From Ipomoea triloba (lineage: Eukaryota > Streptophyta > Magnoliopsida > Solanales > Convolvulaceae), in NCBI RefSeq assembly GCF_003576645.1, contig NC_044922.1, positions 801,961-865,960 of the forward strand: a DNA stretch of 64,000 nt, given 5' to 3'. Under the pieces are notes generated by a model that saw only the letters and a program-made list of their open reading frames with translations, searched no databases and was not told the DNA's origin. The position numbers and the translations under genes are program-made. Of this stretch, positions 22,572 through 35,116 are shown piece by piece. Every line of letters begins with the position of its first letter. Within the stretch, counting starts at the first letter, position 1.

Positions 22572-25500
22572 TTAGCCTTCTTCGTCGTAGTCTTCCTCTA
22601 CCTCATCTGTCGTCGTTCTATTCAGATTCGCGAGTTGAATGGGATCGATGGCCATTCCTTCCACGTCTGACCATCCAGGATACTCCTCCTCGTGTTTCGT
22701 TTCGACAGAAGGTACGGTGGGCGATGGAGAAGGCGCTGCTTCGGCTGGTACTGCTGAGGAATCCCCAGCCTCGTCATTTAAGTCCACGTTAAGATCAAAG
22801 TTTCTCACTGGTGCTTCGAGGCTCTGACCGGCTAAAGAAACCTTGGAATCTGCAGTTTCTGACCCGGTGTCCAGCCTTTCCGGGTTCCTCTTCTTCTGTT
22901 TCTCGTCTCTCTGATCTGCTGCACCTTCGAGTTTTTCGCATAATGTAGTCTGCTCTCTATCTACTGCCCGACCCCTACCACGACCTCTACCTCTACCCCT
23001 ACCTCTGCCTCGCCCGCTGCTACTTGATGGCGTTGTCTCGTGCTGCAACTACGAAAGCAATCAGAATTGTACCCAAAATTTTTCATGTGTACTATTTAAA
23101 TTTTAAAGCACAACAGCATCAATTTCTTTACCATATCACTCCGTTTGATGTCATCATCGCTGTAATGATCATCCGCTTCAGCAATCTTCCTGCATAAACA
23201 TGAACTTAGCGATTAACTAAACTCTGTCAGAAGTCACAAGTTCTATCAACCAAGAACAAGTAGGAATCTCGAGTAACCTTCTTTTAGCAGCAGATCTATC
23301 ATCACCATCTGAAACGCCTAAATCGGGAACTCTGCTGACTACATCCTTGAGGAAATCGAATACGTTACAAGTTTGTACACATTGTTTCCTGAAGTGTTTA
23401 GTATTAGGTTAGACGATTGCAGAAGTCTTTAACATGATTTGATAAACAGAAAGACATAATAGCTGCAACCCATAAAATGTGGAGATATATACTTACAAAT
23501 GGTATGAATTCAATGTTTTTGCTCCCCTCTTAAGTGTAATGTCATATGTCCGATCACAAAGATCTTGCAAAAACAGTTCCAACGCTTTAGCTGCAAAACA
23601 AAAAATGTTATGACAAACCCATACAGCTAAACAAATGTAGGATAAAAGTGATATACGAAGGAAAAACAGAACATGAATCAAATACGTTAGGGTACTTAAA
23701 GAGTTAAAGATACATACACACTAGAAGAGGTACAGCATTAGCAATCTTCCCAATATCTTCATCAGCTTGCATAATCTTCTTAATCCGAGCCTACAAGATA
23801 GATCACTCAGTAAGGTCACAGGACTAAGAAACTTCTATAACCCAATCATACCAGGGTACCATAAGTTTAAACAATAAGATGTATTCACATACATGACCAC
23901 ATACACCTTTGCATGTTTTAAAGCAAGACAATGGCATAAGCATCATATATCAATTAGTACTCCAATTTTACAATGTCTCGGGCTCTTTATACAATGACAC
24001 TTCAATGGCAATAGACTGAATCCACCTAAGCAAACAATCCCAACTTCCAAAACTTCTGCATCATTGCGTTTCAGTTTTGACTTCTTTCAAATGAGCTAAA
24101 TGCAGACTAGTTGAGAATCTAAGCAGTCATTAATTTGGCCAGTTATTGAACTTTCAGCAGAAGTTCCAGTGAAGTTTCAAGTTACAACCAATTGAAATAC
24201 ACATCTACAAGCTATTTCATTACTTCAAAAATGAATGGGAACTCATTATATGGTGTAAGTTAAATCCAAAAAGTATACATGTGGCACATATTCATAGAAA
24301 AATCACCAGATACTCATAATACAGTGAAAGTTCAGTCCACACAGTAAATACATGGTGGCCCAGGTTCAAGAACCCACTAATCTAATCAGCTAACAACTAT
24401 TTACCAAACACCCCCTAAGTCTTTGTGTACTCGTTTTCCATATTTGACATTAAAGTCTGATCCATGATAGACAATACTTTCTTTAACAGTTGCATATACA
24501 AAATTCAAAAGTTTCTTCTTTCCTTTGTAGTAGAAAGCCCATTTCTTTCTCCTTATGTAACTTATGGCTTTCTTCCTCCTTTTCACTTTTTGGACTAATC
24601 ACTACCATCCCGCTACTCCACTATGACAATAGCTTCTAGAATTCCAATAATTCTAGCTCTCAATTCTCAAATAGATGGAGAGTTCAAGCTACAAGGCATG
24701 ATTATAACAAATTTTAACAACTTGCAACACGCTATCCTGCTGATTTAGAAGCAATACAAATAACAAGGAAGATTTACAATATTCAAGATATATTTTATAT
24801 TTTACTTTTTAAAAATTATACATCATACAACAAACATAGCAAGCTTTCAGCATCTCAATGCATAAGAAGCTGACCAGAGTAGTGCCTGGCTGCCTGTCGT
24901 CAGGGTTAAAGAGGTAAGAGAACATAAATTATCAATTCAAATAATACAATACTCTCTGATTAAATTGTTCTCTTTTTGGATACAGAAGCCAATCATTCTA
25001 GTCATAGTCAATGTCTTGGGAAGCATGCTCCAGAAGGAAAGTGAGAGAAAAAAAAAGTGTGTTTTTTGTGTTTTTACAACTAAAATGGCCATATGGGACA
25101 TGTGCTTTACTGTGCCTCTAATGAAATCCCTCTCTTGAGCCCTGCCCACATCATTGGCACCTCTGTCGCTTTCTTTCCCTCAACTATCACCATCTCCTAT
25201 ATTCCAATCTCCCCTGTTGCCCACAAAGGCAAAATACTCTCACCCCTAACCCATGGCCCCCACACTCTGACCCGACAAGATAGTAGAAAGGTCAATAACA
25301 GTGACTCGACAGCTCATCATGTGAGAGGACCAGTGTTGGTGCCCACACAGAGCCCACCACATTGGGGCTCGATCCTGTCCAATCTCAACAGCCATAGCTG
25401 TCACCAAAACCTACCACAAATTTAGCAATTCCACTCACCCTTCCACCAATTTTCACCTCTCATTCCATTCCTCACCTCAAAAACTCAAACCTCATAATTC

Positions 25501-25888
25501 AGGATAACTTCAGTGAAACAAACCATGTCATTATACTAATAAAGTCCTACAGAGGGCTCATACAACACTAGCTAAATTCCCTTCCACTCTAATCAGTAAT
25601 CACACATTCATTCCTCTCCAAAACTAAAGAACTACTCTACTTCAGCCAAAGTTCCAGTCTTTTTGCCCCACAAAACATGAAAGTCAACACAAACCTCTAC
25701 TCAAATTCACAAAACCCCAGAAAAATACAAAACACAAATAGCAAAACCCATACATACAAACCACAAATCATACAAATACACACGTTCATATACACAGATA
25801 GAGAGATTGAAATATTCGTGTATAATGAGACAGTTTAGGATATACGAAAACTTACCGCCGGAAAGCGAGTATCAAGCCTCTTCTTCAT
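22572..25888 (-). CDS. NC2-alpha / DRAP1-type histone-fold corepressor (NF-YC11-like)
   Basis: Six exons on the minus strand: 25856-25888, 23718-23790, 23497-23590, 23278-23388, 23132-23189 and 22572-23048 (the last could start 6 bases later). The product is about 281 residues. Residues 1-85 are a histone-fold domain starting MKKRLDTRFPAARIKKIMQA with LELFLQDLCDRTYDITLKRG, diagnostic of NC2-alpha. Family role: it pairs with NC2-beta (Dr1), binds TBP on promoter DNA and blocks TFIIA/TFIIB entry; nuclear. The C-terminal part has a basic KRRK, a run of eight GR dipeptides (about 135-150), FDLNVDLN (EAR-like, about 207-214) and an acidic end. Intron 1 is 2 kb. GR tract and acidic tail are common in plant homologues. 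Confidence 0.92.
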
Positions 25889-27389
25889 AGCGTCAACGTA
25901 GCCTATCGATCACTCAAACCCTAGATTTCGCAAGCTCGCATACGCTTACAATCATGTGTGCATATATATAGAGAGAGAGAGATAAATATATAGACTAGAT
26001 AGATAAATCTCTCCCCAGAAAAAATTCGACTTCTCCTGATAGTTTCGAACTTTCTGTGATAAAAATTAAAAAATAATAAATAAATAAATGAAAACTTTTA
26101 TAAAGTTAAAGAAAACTATTTTTTAATTATTAAAAATAGCGTTTTTATTGGCTTATATGGGAGCATCAAACAAAATTCCCCCGCCAAGGATTCTCCGTCT
26201 GTTATCTGGTGTGGCTCAACAAGAACAATAAAGCGGAGTGCCCAATAGGGTGTTGCCACGTGGGGGGTACAAAAATTGTTGTTGTTTGCTTGCCAATGAA
26301 TCTCCGCCACGGCGGCAGAGCACGGAGCTGTCGTTACGTCAGAGCTGCGTCGTGCTTATGTCCTTGATTGGTCAAATACCGTGGTTGACCGGTCAGGGTT
26401 TATGCTTATCCCAAACTCACGGGGGTCCCACCGGTCTAGAATCTTTTGGAGGGATCACTATTGACTTGTACGCATACGCGACGGGTTTTAAAGCACAAAG
26501 GTTTTTTGTTAATTTTTAGGAAACCAAGTAAGTGACATAAAAAAGAAAGAGAAAAAGAAAAAATTTTAACAATTTCAAAAAAAAAATACGTCGGCCACTC
26601 TGAAGCGTCTCAGCGGGGCGTGTAATGCGCTCCAAGCGTGCTTATTGTTGCTTTTTTTTTTTTCTTATCTTTCAGCAATGCTCACATCAGTTAAAAATCA
26701 TACAACAAGATTTTAGCTCTGTAAAAATAACATAAAAATTCTGATTGGGAATGCTCTAATTAAAAAAGTGTTGATAATAATTGAACTTATAGTATTATCA
26801 TATAAGAATTATATTTCACCTACTCAATCACATATTTCAGAGTTATAAAATTACTTCTCGAAATTAGAGATAGCAACATGATCTAGACGACTATGCTTAA
26901 ATGAATTATTTTGAGTTCAGTTTATATGAATCAGTCGTTATGGACTCAACTCAATATGTTCGTAAGTTAGTCGATACACAATTCATCAAATGTTAATTTA
27001 TTTAAAGTCACGTCAAAATATCAAAATATTCTTAATATAATATGAATTGTGACTTGTGAGTCCGTCCAAGTTTATACTATTTTTTTTAAGCTTGAAACTT
27101 AAAACTAAAATATATTAAATTTTTTCCACATTAAACAAAAATTGATCACAATACCTCGTGTCTCTCACCTATGCCAAAAAATTATTTAGATTTTTATATA
27201 GTAGTTTAAACTTATTTGTCGATAAGTTGTATTTATTTTAACTTCTAAATTTATATTTTTTAAAATATAATTTTTAACATTGTAAATATATAACTAATAT
27301 AAAGTTTATAATCATATAAATATGTACTCCGTAATAAAATTAAAATTTTATAATTTTAAGAGAGATCATGTACAGACTCAACTCGTTTT

Positions 27390-27525
27390 TTTTTTAGTAC
27401 TAACTTATTAAAGGACAAAGAGTCAACAGTTACCTTCACTGATGAGGTGGAACTCACTCCTATCATCCATATGAGAGTGTAAACCGGAACACCGAGTGCC
27501 ACTAGACCACAAGGTCTTTGGCAGT
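27390..27525 (-). mobile_element. tRNA-derived SINE
   Basis: Minus strand: ACCTTGTGGTCTAGTGGCAC head, a rearranged B-box region, GTTGACTCTTTGTCC, tail AGTTAGTACT and A's. Confidence 0.7.
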
Positions 27526-27734
27526 ATTACTCTTAACTATATTTAATGGGAAAACAAATAAGAGCATGGACACCAATGGTTTATTATGGGGTTATTGTCA
27601 AATGGAAACCAACATGGCATGAGAGGAGAGGAGAGGAGAGAGAGTGGGAGGGGAGCATATGCAAAGATGGGGAGAATAGCATACTAACGAAAGGAATCCG
27701 CAATCACTTCATGAATAAACTCCATTATTGTGTG

Positions 27735-27830
27735 CCAAGGACCTTGTTATATGGGGGGTGGTGGGTTCGAGCTTTAGTGGAGTCAATGTTGACTTTTGTG
27801 CTTCAATAGGTTGAGAAAGTAGTTGGCCTG
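27735..27830 (+). mobile_element. tRNA-derived SINE, 3' truncated
   Basis: CCAAGGACCTTGTTATATGG, B box GGGTTCGAGC, GACTTTTGTGCTTCAATAGG, GTTGAGAAAGTAG; the tail is missing. Confidence 0.65.
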
Positions 27831-28254
27831 ATCAAGATAATATTGACAAAAATCAAACTCATGACCTTTAAGTATCAAATTTATAGTTTACTTGTTCATC
27901 ACCATTATCAAGTTAGTTATATTCTTTTTTTAGTATATTGTAGATTAATTTTTTTAAATTCGGTATAATATAATTTGCCACTCACTAGTCACTCATAAGG
28001 ATAAATAAAGTATAGCCTAAAGAGTTAAAGTTTGACATGTTTAGGTAGGATTATAGTTTTTATAACACATTATACATCTCAACTGTTAGACAAAAATACA
28101 CAACAAAAAAAACATGTTCACAAATCAAACATTCATGAAATAAGGTTAATCTATACACTTAAAAGCAGCAGAGCTAATCTATACATAAATGTTTTAGAAA
28201 TACCTTATAATCCATCAAGTATTAATGTCTTGGATATTTTACTTCAGTAATTAT

Positions 28255-28679
28255 CATGATTGCAGTAGGCGCTAGGCGCTAGTCGGGCGGTAGACTAGTG
28301 CCTAGCGCCTAAGCGGTCTAGGCGGTGCTTAGGCGGTACCTAGGCGGCGACCTATAAAAGCACAAAAAATAATTCATGTATGTGGGTGTATGTCATATAT
28401 TATATTATATTTTATATATATATATATCTTACTTCTCTTACTTATATAAATATATAAATTTAAATATACATAAATATAATAATAAAATTAATAAGGCCGA
28501 CTCGCTCGAGTTAACTCGGCTAACTTTGCCGAGTTGGGCAAGTTAACTCGGCCAAATTCGGCCTAGTCGGCCGGCAACACGACCCAATCGGCTGAGTTAG
28601 GCGCTAGGCGGACGCCTAGGGAGCAATTCGCCTCGGTCTAGGAGCACCTAGCGCCTAGGCGGGAATTTTTGCAATAGTG
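28255..28679. mobile_element. hAT-type MITE, GC-rich, with GGCGCTAGGCG repeats and 8-bp target duplication
   Basis: The exact 8-bp repeat GTAATTAT flanks the element (28247-28254 and 28680-28687). Ends CATGATTGCA and TGCAATAGTG form an imperfect inverted pair starting CA, as hAT ends do. The outer thirds are built of repeats of GGCGCTAGGCG / CGCCTAGCGCC, and the centre has AACTCGGC repeats. AT-rich flanks make the composition step obvious. Confidence 0.85.
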
Positions 28680-28844
28680 GTAATTATGAAATAGAACAAA
28701 AAAAAAAAGAAGCTATAATTATGGATAATTTACTTCATTAGTGACGTAAAATAAGTATAAAAATTTATAATAACAATATATAATATACAACCAACGTAAA
28801 TACAAAAAGGTTTTCAATAATGTATAATTCAAGCCAAATCCTTG

Positions 28845-28943
28845 TGATCTAGTGGCACCCGGTGTCCCGGTTTACACTCCCACATGAGAAAGTATCTATG
28901 AACATATACTACATTGTAACAGAGTCAGTAGTACTAAAAAATT
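28845..28943 (+). mobile_element. tRNA-derived SINE, internally deleted
   Basis: CCTTGTGATCTAGTGGCACC head, no B box, tail CATTGTAACAGAGTCAGTAG. A deletion joins the head to the 3' region. Confidence 0.65.
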
Positions 28944-29530
28944 GTATAATTCAAAACAGTTATATATATTATGTTTTCTTTTTATACAAATATGACAAAA
29001 TTGCTATATATCTACATAGAAAATGTCATTCGTACAAATAATTTTTCTAATTGAAGTGCTAGACAATGAGATAATCAGCTCAATTAATACAAATCATAAA
29101 CATTGATGTATAAAATGTCTAAAATTTTAGCACCGGATGCATATATATATATACACACACACATATACACGTTGGCTATTAATTGGGAAATTATTTGCTC
29201 AAATTCAAGCAATGATAACATTAAAAAATATAATCGATCAAACTCAATTCTTCAATTGCACAATATAATATTTGATGTTATAATTTACATAATTGTATAT
29301 CGATCTAAATATTCTTAACATATTATAACAAATTTATTCCGTGCAACTCACGTGCAAAAATATTAGTATCGACAGAAATCAAACTCGTGACTTTTAAGTA
29401 TCAAAATTACATTTACTTACTTGATCATCCATTCCATTTTCGGGTTGGTTATATTCTTTTTTTAGTATATTATAGATTAATATTTTTTAAATTCGGTATA
29501 ATATAATTTGACACTCACTAGTCACTCCTA

Positions 29531-31832
29531 TATATTTCCAACTGTCTCCTACGGGTTCACATTTTACACCAGCAGTGTTCTATTTGGTCGGTTTGCTCTC
29601 TTTCTCTCGTCCGTTACAGGTACATCTCTCTAGCTTCCTCATCTATCTCTTCGATCGGTTTCTCTCTACAGGTTGATCGGTGATTTCCATGTATATCTAT
29701 CTCTCTGTGTTTGTGTTTGTGTGTGCATGCTTGTTTGTCTGTGATGCTACGGTTTGGCAGAGTAATCTGGTTCGTGTGTTTAGTGTTTACGAATGGGTGA
29801 ATCGGATGATGAATTGATCTACGAGCTGTTACTTGATGCCTAGGGCTATCTGATACGCGACCTGATTGATTTTTGTTTTTTAAATTTGGTAGCATTCGTC
29901 GGCGTTGTGTATGTATGATTGAATTGACGGTTTAGGGAAATGTGAGATGTTTCCAGGCAGGCTGTGTGTTATACAGATTTATGAATGTGAATGAAACTTT
30001 TTGGATTCTGATGTGTGGTAAAAAGGTGTTTGTGTGATGTAACTAGGAATGGGAGCTGCATTGGCAGAAAATTGCTGCTGCTATTTGAGCAAGACTAGTG
30101 GAATGTTTCACCATAAATGTTTTTTCCAATGTTTTGTTCTGATATAATTTTCTGTGTTGGAATGTGTGGGAAAGAGATTAAGTTTAGGTGAGTGAATTTT
30201 GTAATGTGTTTAAGCAGGACGTTGTTGAATGCACACTTAAAGGAATCTGGTATGTTAATTTTTACACATTTTGCTGTTTTTGATTTGTTAATTTAGTGTT
30301 AAAAATCCAGTGTTCTAGTTGGTTGGCTGGGTTGTGCATGGGGATAGAGTCATAGAGATAAGTAAGTGGGGAAGAAAGTATTGTTTGTATGGGAATCTTG
30401 TCTCAAAGAATCTGGCGTTTTGGTTTTAAATGCTACATGTCGGTTTTTAAAACCATTCGAATATTCGAGTTTTTTTTTTTAATCTCCACGTGTTGTTTTT
30501 TGTTTTCTATGACTTCCACTTAGCAAGCTACTTATTGTTTTTAAAACCATTCCTTTTTTGGAAGCTTATGTTTTATCTCCAGGTGCTGCTTGCCATTTTC
30601 TATAAATTCAATTTATTGCTGATGTATATTTTGATGAATCTCATGTTTTATCGTCACGAGTTTCTTGTCATTTTCAATGAATTCAATTTAGCATGCTATT
30701 CTTTGTTTTAAAAATCATTTGATTATAGGAATCTTATGTTTTATCTCCACCCCGCTTGTCATTTTCATCGAATTCAATTTATTGCTGACGTATAAATAAC
30801 AAAAGAAATAAATAAATCCATTTCCCTAAATTTAAAATGCATTATTTGGTTATATTGTACAGAAAAATTAACAAATGAAATCCAATATGCGTTGTACTCC
30901 TATTGGACAAGCAGAGCTTGATATGTTGCCATAAAATCTCCGAAAAGTGATTGTGTAAATGTCATTGTATAATCTCAACCTGGTTTGGCATGCATTGGAA
31001 TGACACTCCAATGTAGTCATTGTTCTGAGTATAAACTGGTCCTCTTGCCTTGAACTCTACCTGCAATTGATTTGGGTGCTTTCAAGCCTTGGCAGATTTT
31101 TCTGCCTAGTCGTACTTTCTTAACATTTTGATGGACTTTTATCTAAAAGTAAATAATATAAATTATTAACATTCATGTATTGCCATTTATTCCTCTGTTT
31201 GGTTTGTTAAATGTTTTGCCTTGTTTCTGTTTGACATTAACCAACAATCCTATTGTGATTGTGAATTAAGATTTTTCTGGAATTAGAGGCTTAGAATGGC
31301 AAATTACTAACTGGGTAGCCTCATTAGTACCAGTAATATGGTGCTTGACTTGATTTTATGTACAAATCACCTCTCTAAATTACAAGTTGAAAGGTACAAG
31401 AAATTCCTATTGTAGAAAGCCGGTTTGTTTTTGCTTGAGAGAGTTTCTTACAAGTACAGGTTTGGGTTCATTGGCCACAATAGTTGAAATAAATTAACTT
31501 GGATATTTATGCAAGTGTTGGGTGTTTGATATTTACTATGATACTGTCATACTGCTATCCTTCTTTCCTATGTAGTTGGGGAGCACCTTGATATGCAAAT
31601 TACATTGTTTTCTGCCATTGATATTCCATTAACTTTTCAGAGACATACATGCTCATTTAAAAGAAAGGAAACATTTTACTTAAGTCATTATTTGATTTGT
31701 ATTCCACGGTGTGATGCTTTTCTTTAATCTTACATTTGATAGATATTGCCTTGCCTGCTTTTAATTTCTTTCTCCAACTAAACTCACATGCTCCTGTCCT
31801 TGCTGTAGGTTTTGAATTTAAAATTTGTGGTG
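29531..31832 (+). promoter_or_regulatory. Leader and 5'-UTR intron of UBA-domain gene
   Basis: A pyrimidine-rich leader (about 29570-29660, CTCTCTTTCTCTCG) precedes a possible donor (CAG|GTACATC near 29619, or a later one). The acceptor TTGCTGTAG lies at about 31801-31809, 23 bases before the ATG at 31833. The intervening ~2.2 kb is T-rich, as in plant leader introns, and includes a three- to four-unit degenerate repeat at about 30430-30790 (unit with TTATGTTTTATCTCCA and GAATTCAATTTA). First-exon limits are inferred. Confidence 0.55.
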
Positions 31833-33791
31833 ATGTCTTCATCCTCCAAATCCAAGTCCAAAGACAAAAAGATTGCTAAGGAAACACCCAAGGCCTCTTC
31901 AAAAACTTCAAACCATGCCAATACTGGTGGTGGGATCTCCACTAGTGGATACAATCCTCTCTCTAGAACATTCCACAAAGTGGATTTGGCTGCTGTATCT
32001 TCTGGTGCTCCTCTTCATGCCAGTGCTCATTTTAGAAACATAGATGAGACAGATGACGGCACTGGCTACTCATTTGGAACTGTTTCTGAGCATGATTCTG
32101 TTTCTAACAATGGTAGCTGGTCTGGTGAGCATGAAACTACATCTCTGCTGCCTCCTAGGCAGGGCACAATACCCAGTGCTGATAATGACAAGCAGGAAAA
32201 AATCCGTCAAAAGAATGAGAAGAAACATCAACGCCAAAAAGAGAGGCGCGCACAAGAGTTGCACGAGAAGTGCTCCAGCTATCTCATGTCAAGAAAGTTG
32301 GAAGGTCTTGCTCAACAACTTGTGGCAATGGGATTCCCTCTAGACCGAGCTACAATGGCTCTTATTTTGAATGAAGGCAGAGTTGAAGAATCAGTGACAT
32401 GGTTGTTTACAGAAGGTGAAGTAGCATACAAGTACAAGGAGCATAATCTCGGCGGTGGGGGTAATTTGAAGATTGATATATCGGATGAGCTTGCTCATAT
32501 TGTTGATTTGGAAATTAGATATCAATGCTCCAATCAGGAAGTTGAAAGAGTTTTGGTTGCCTGTGAGGGTGATTTTGTTAAGGCTGAAGAAACTTTAAGG
32601 TCACGGAAGCAGAAGCCCCTTATGCCACCCACACAAGAAGAAACTGGCAATCCTCCAACCGTGGGCAGTAGTAAGCTTCCACTAGCTGCTATCCAGAACT
32701 TTATTGTAGCACCAAAAAAAGTCACTTCATCCACTAATTCAACACAGAAGAGGGATGAGAAAGCGTCAAATTATTCAAAAGTTGCAACTGTAGCGAGTTC
32801 ATCTATAGATCCTGGAAACAAAATTGCACAATCATTGAAGAGAGCTCAACCAAAAAAGGACCAGACAAAGCCACCAGTAGTAGTTGTGCCTGCTGACAAA
32901 AAGTTGCCAGGCGCAGAATCAAATCCTCCTGCCTCCTATTCTTTACCAACATCACCTCAACCAGTAAAGGTAGAAGCTCAGTACGAAGCAGTTGGGGAGG
33001 CATTGAAGAATCTGCAGCTAGGAAGCTTAAGAGAACATGTTGTACCGATGCAACTACCCCAACCCATCAGTGCAAAGCAGATTCCCACCCCGAGTGTGAG
33101 TTCATCATCTTCATGTCCACCAGGGACTTCTGCTGGTTGGTTCCCAAATACCCCAGCACCTCTGGACCCTAGTGGTTTAACGCCACATGTTCTTGGACCA
33201 AGGAACCTGAACCCCAATAGTGTCAGTAAAAGCGAATTGTACAGCCAACTTCATTATCAACAGCAGCAACCGCAACAATGTGTGTCAAACACTGCCTTTC
33301 TCGAACCCCTTGGAACAAGCTGGGGCAACAATTTGTGGAATATAACTACTCCTCAGTCTCATTCACTAGCCGCTGCTCCCCCCTCAGGACTCTATTCTAC
33401 ATTCAGTGCCAATGCTCAATCAAGCTCATCACCTTCTGTGGGCTGGAAGCCTTATTACTCAGTGCCACAGATTAATTACAACAAGATTGATTGGAGATTG
33501 GATCTCCCTACACCATCCGATGGGATATGGTCCACAATGAACTTTCTCATGCAAAGCAACAACCGGCCTCGGACTTATGATCCATTTACATCTGCACTTG
33601 GTGGTAGGGCTGCTGCTATGGGACCTGTTGTGTCGAATCGCAATGGTGTTTCAATGCTAAGGTCTCAGGATAGAGGAGCAGGCACACACACCCCGGCTAT
33701 TGTATTGCATGAGTGGGCTTCACCATTCGAAGAAAGAGATCTTTTTGGCTTACAGTTACTCCGACAGTTTGTTTCTTCTCCTTCGCTTTAG
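31833..33791 (+). CDS. UBA domain-containing protein, plant-specific family
   Basis: A single coding exon, 652 residues. The start MSSSSKSKSKDKK was chosen because an in-frame upstream extension begins with a non-ATG codon and follows the splice acceptor. Visible parts: Lys/Ser-rich N-terminus; FRNIDETDD (68-75); a basic coiled-coil-like stretch 120-146 (KQEKIRQKNEKKHQRQKERR); a UBA domain about 155-193 with the MGF loop (LVAMGFPLDRATMALILNEG); a second UBA-like three-helix segment about 217-258; then a long Ser/Pro/Gln-rich, probably disordered region with conserved WRLDLPTPSDGIWSTMNF near 560. Known plant homologues are annotated only as UBA/TS-N proteins; ubiquitin binding is expected, pathway unknown. 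Intact, no frameshift. Confidence 0.9.
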   Translation: MSSSSKSKSKDKKIAKETPKASSKTSNHANTGGGISTSGYNPLSRTFHKVDLAAVSSGAPLHASAHFRNIDETDDGTGYSFGTVSEHDSVSNNGSWSGEHETTSLLPPRQGTIPSADNDKQEKIRQKNEKKHQRQKERRAQELHEKCSSYLMSRKLEGLAQQLVAMGFPLDRATMALILNEGRVEESVTWLFTEGEVAYKYKEHNLGGGGNLKIDISDELAHIVDLEIRYQCSNQEVERVLVACEGDFVKAEETLRSRKQKPLMPPTQEETGNPPTVGSSKLPLAAIQNFIVAPKKVTSSTNSTQKRDEKASNYSKVATVASSSIDPGNKIAQSLKRAQPKKDQTKPPVVVVPADKKLPGAESNPPASYSLPTSPQPVKVEAQYEAVGEALKNLQLGSLREHVVPMQLPQPISAKQIPTPSVSSSSSCPPGTSAGWFPNTPAPLDPSGLTPHVLGPRNLNPNSVSKSELYSQLHYQQQQPQQCVSNTAFLEPLGTSWGNNLWNITTPQSHSLAAAPPSGLYSTFSANAQSSSSPSVGWKPYYSVPQINYNKIDWRLDLPTPSDGIWSTMNFLMQSNNRPRTYDPFTSALGGRAAAMGPVVSNRNGVSMLRSQDRGAGTHTPAIVLHEWASPFEERDLFGLQLLRQFVSSPSL

Positions 33792-33829
33792 GGTAGAGTG
33801 ACTTAGAGAAGGGAATAAATGGTGAAAAA

Positions 33830-35040
33830 AATACCCATAATTGTATGTAGTGTAGGTTTGATGCTGTGGCCCTTGTTGATTGTTGTACTGTTTCAGTGGT
33901 AAAAGCATTCAAGTCCTTTTCATTTGCAAAGGAGAGAGAGGCTGAGTATTGTTTTTTTTTTCTTTGGTATTAATTTCAAGGTTTTTCTTTCAAAAAAAAA
34001 AACGAAAAGATGCACGGTGAGTGCACAGCAGATGCACATGCAGTAGTCCACTGGGTCACCCAATTAAAAATATTAATAATTTTTTTAAGGAAGCTTATAT
34101 TAAATTAAGTCGAAAGACAATGCGTTACAAATGATATATGGAAGGTTTGTAAACCACTTCATACAATCAAACAAAGAAACGGACTGTCTAGCATGTTCGT
34201 TGCCAATTTATTGATCGATTGAAAAATAAATAGATAATGTGGAAATAAGGGCTATCTCTGCTGCATTTCAAACCTTGTGATACAAGTATCAATTTATACA
34301 TAACAATTTTCCGTTAACATTAAGTTACATATTGATATTGGTTTTACTCACAAACTATAATCTAATAACACTTTTAATTAAAACAAAATATCACTTCATC
34401 AATACATTTTTAATAGATAAAGATCAATAGATTTTGATCTAACTACTTTAATTTCACCTTGGTCGATTAATTTGATGTTTTGTAAACTTCATCAAATGTT
34501 TTTAAAAATAGTAAATTGTGATAGTATTATTCTTGGTTTATTTATTTTAACCACTTTGTGTGTGTGTGTGTGAATCATATTTTTAATTTGAAGCCATATT
34601 TGGTTGAATATCTTGAGACTTTCAGATAAAAACATATGAGTTCAAATTGAAAATGTGACAGACTTTAATTATTTTTTACTAAAAATTTGTTCTGTAGAAT
34701 AAATGTGACAAAAAAATATTATTATTTTTTAAAATAAATGTGACAAAATCAATTTGACTAGCACTTTGTCCTTTAATTAGACCGGTTCGGTGCAATGGAA
34801 ATTAATCTAAATATGGTACGAACTTAAAAGTACATGTTACCGTTAGGGTCTACTCAAAACAACCCGTGGCTTGACAAAAAAAATAATAATAATAAAGACC
34901 AAATATGTAAATAATCTAATAATTGGGATTAGAAGCAAAATTAGTAATTTCGGTTTCGCCCATTGGAATATAGTATATACCCATCTAGGGTTTTTGGTAG
35001 ACGCATATATAAATATAAAAATCTCTTCTTTCTCCCAATC
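33830..35040. other. 3' UTR of UBA gene and intergenic DNA
   Basis: AT-rich, with a (TG)n run near 34557-34571. The last 60 bases include TATATAAATATAAAAATC (about 35003-35020), a plausible TATA region for the next gene, and a CT-rich leader. No other gene. Confidence 0.5.
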
Positions 35041-35116
35041 TTCCACCCATATCGCATTCTAAGGTTTACACTCGCAGTCTCCCACTCTCTCTCTCTCTCA
35101 CTCGGAGCTCTCAGAA

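Larger units (their letters stand above)
25889..29530. other. Intergenic between NC2-alpha and UBA gene
   Basis: Starts with the NC2-alpha 5' leader (an AGAGAG run near 25970). The rest is AT-rich with two SINEs (27390, 27735), a GC-rich hAT MITE (28255) and another SINE (28845). An approximately 100-bp segment near 27880-27975 recurs near 29395-29520 (direct repeat, 'tatattctttttttagtatat'). No coding gene is supported. Confidence 0.5.

Noticed and set aside
22505..22827. Plus-strand frames over the NC2-alpha last exon
   Set aside because: Antisense shadows of the GR-rich and acidic coding sequence.
31812..31832. Upstream extension of the UBA protein
   Set aside because: It starts with a non-ATG codon and follows the leader-intron acceptor; the next ATG (31833) matches the family N-terminus.
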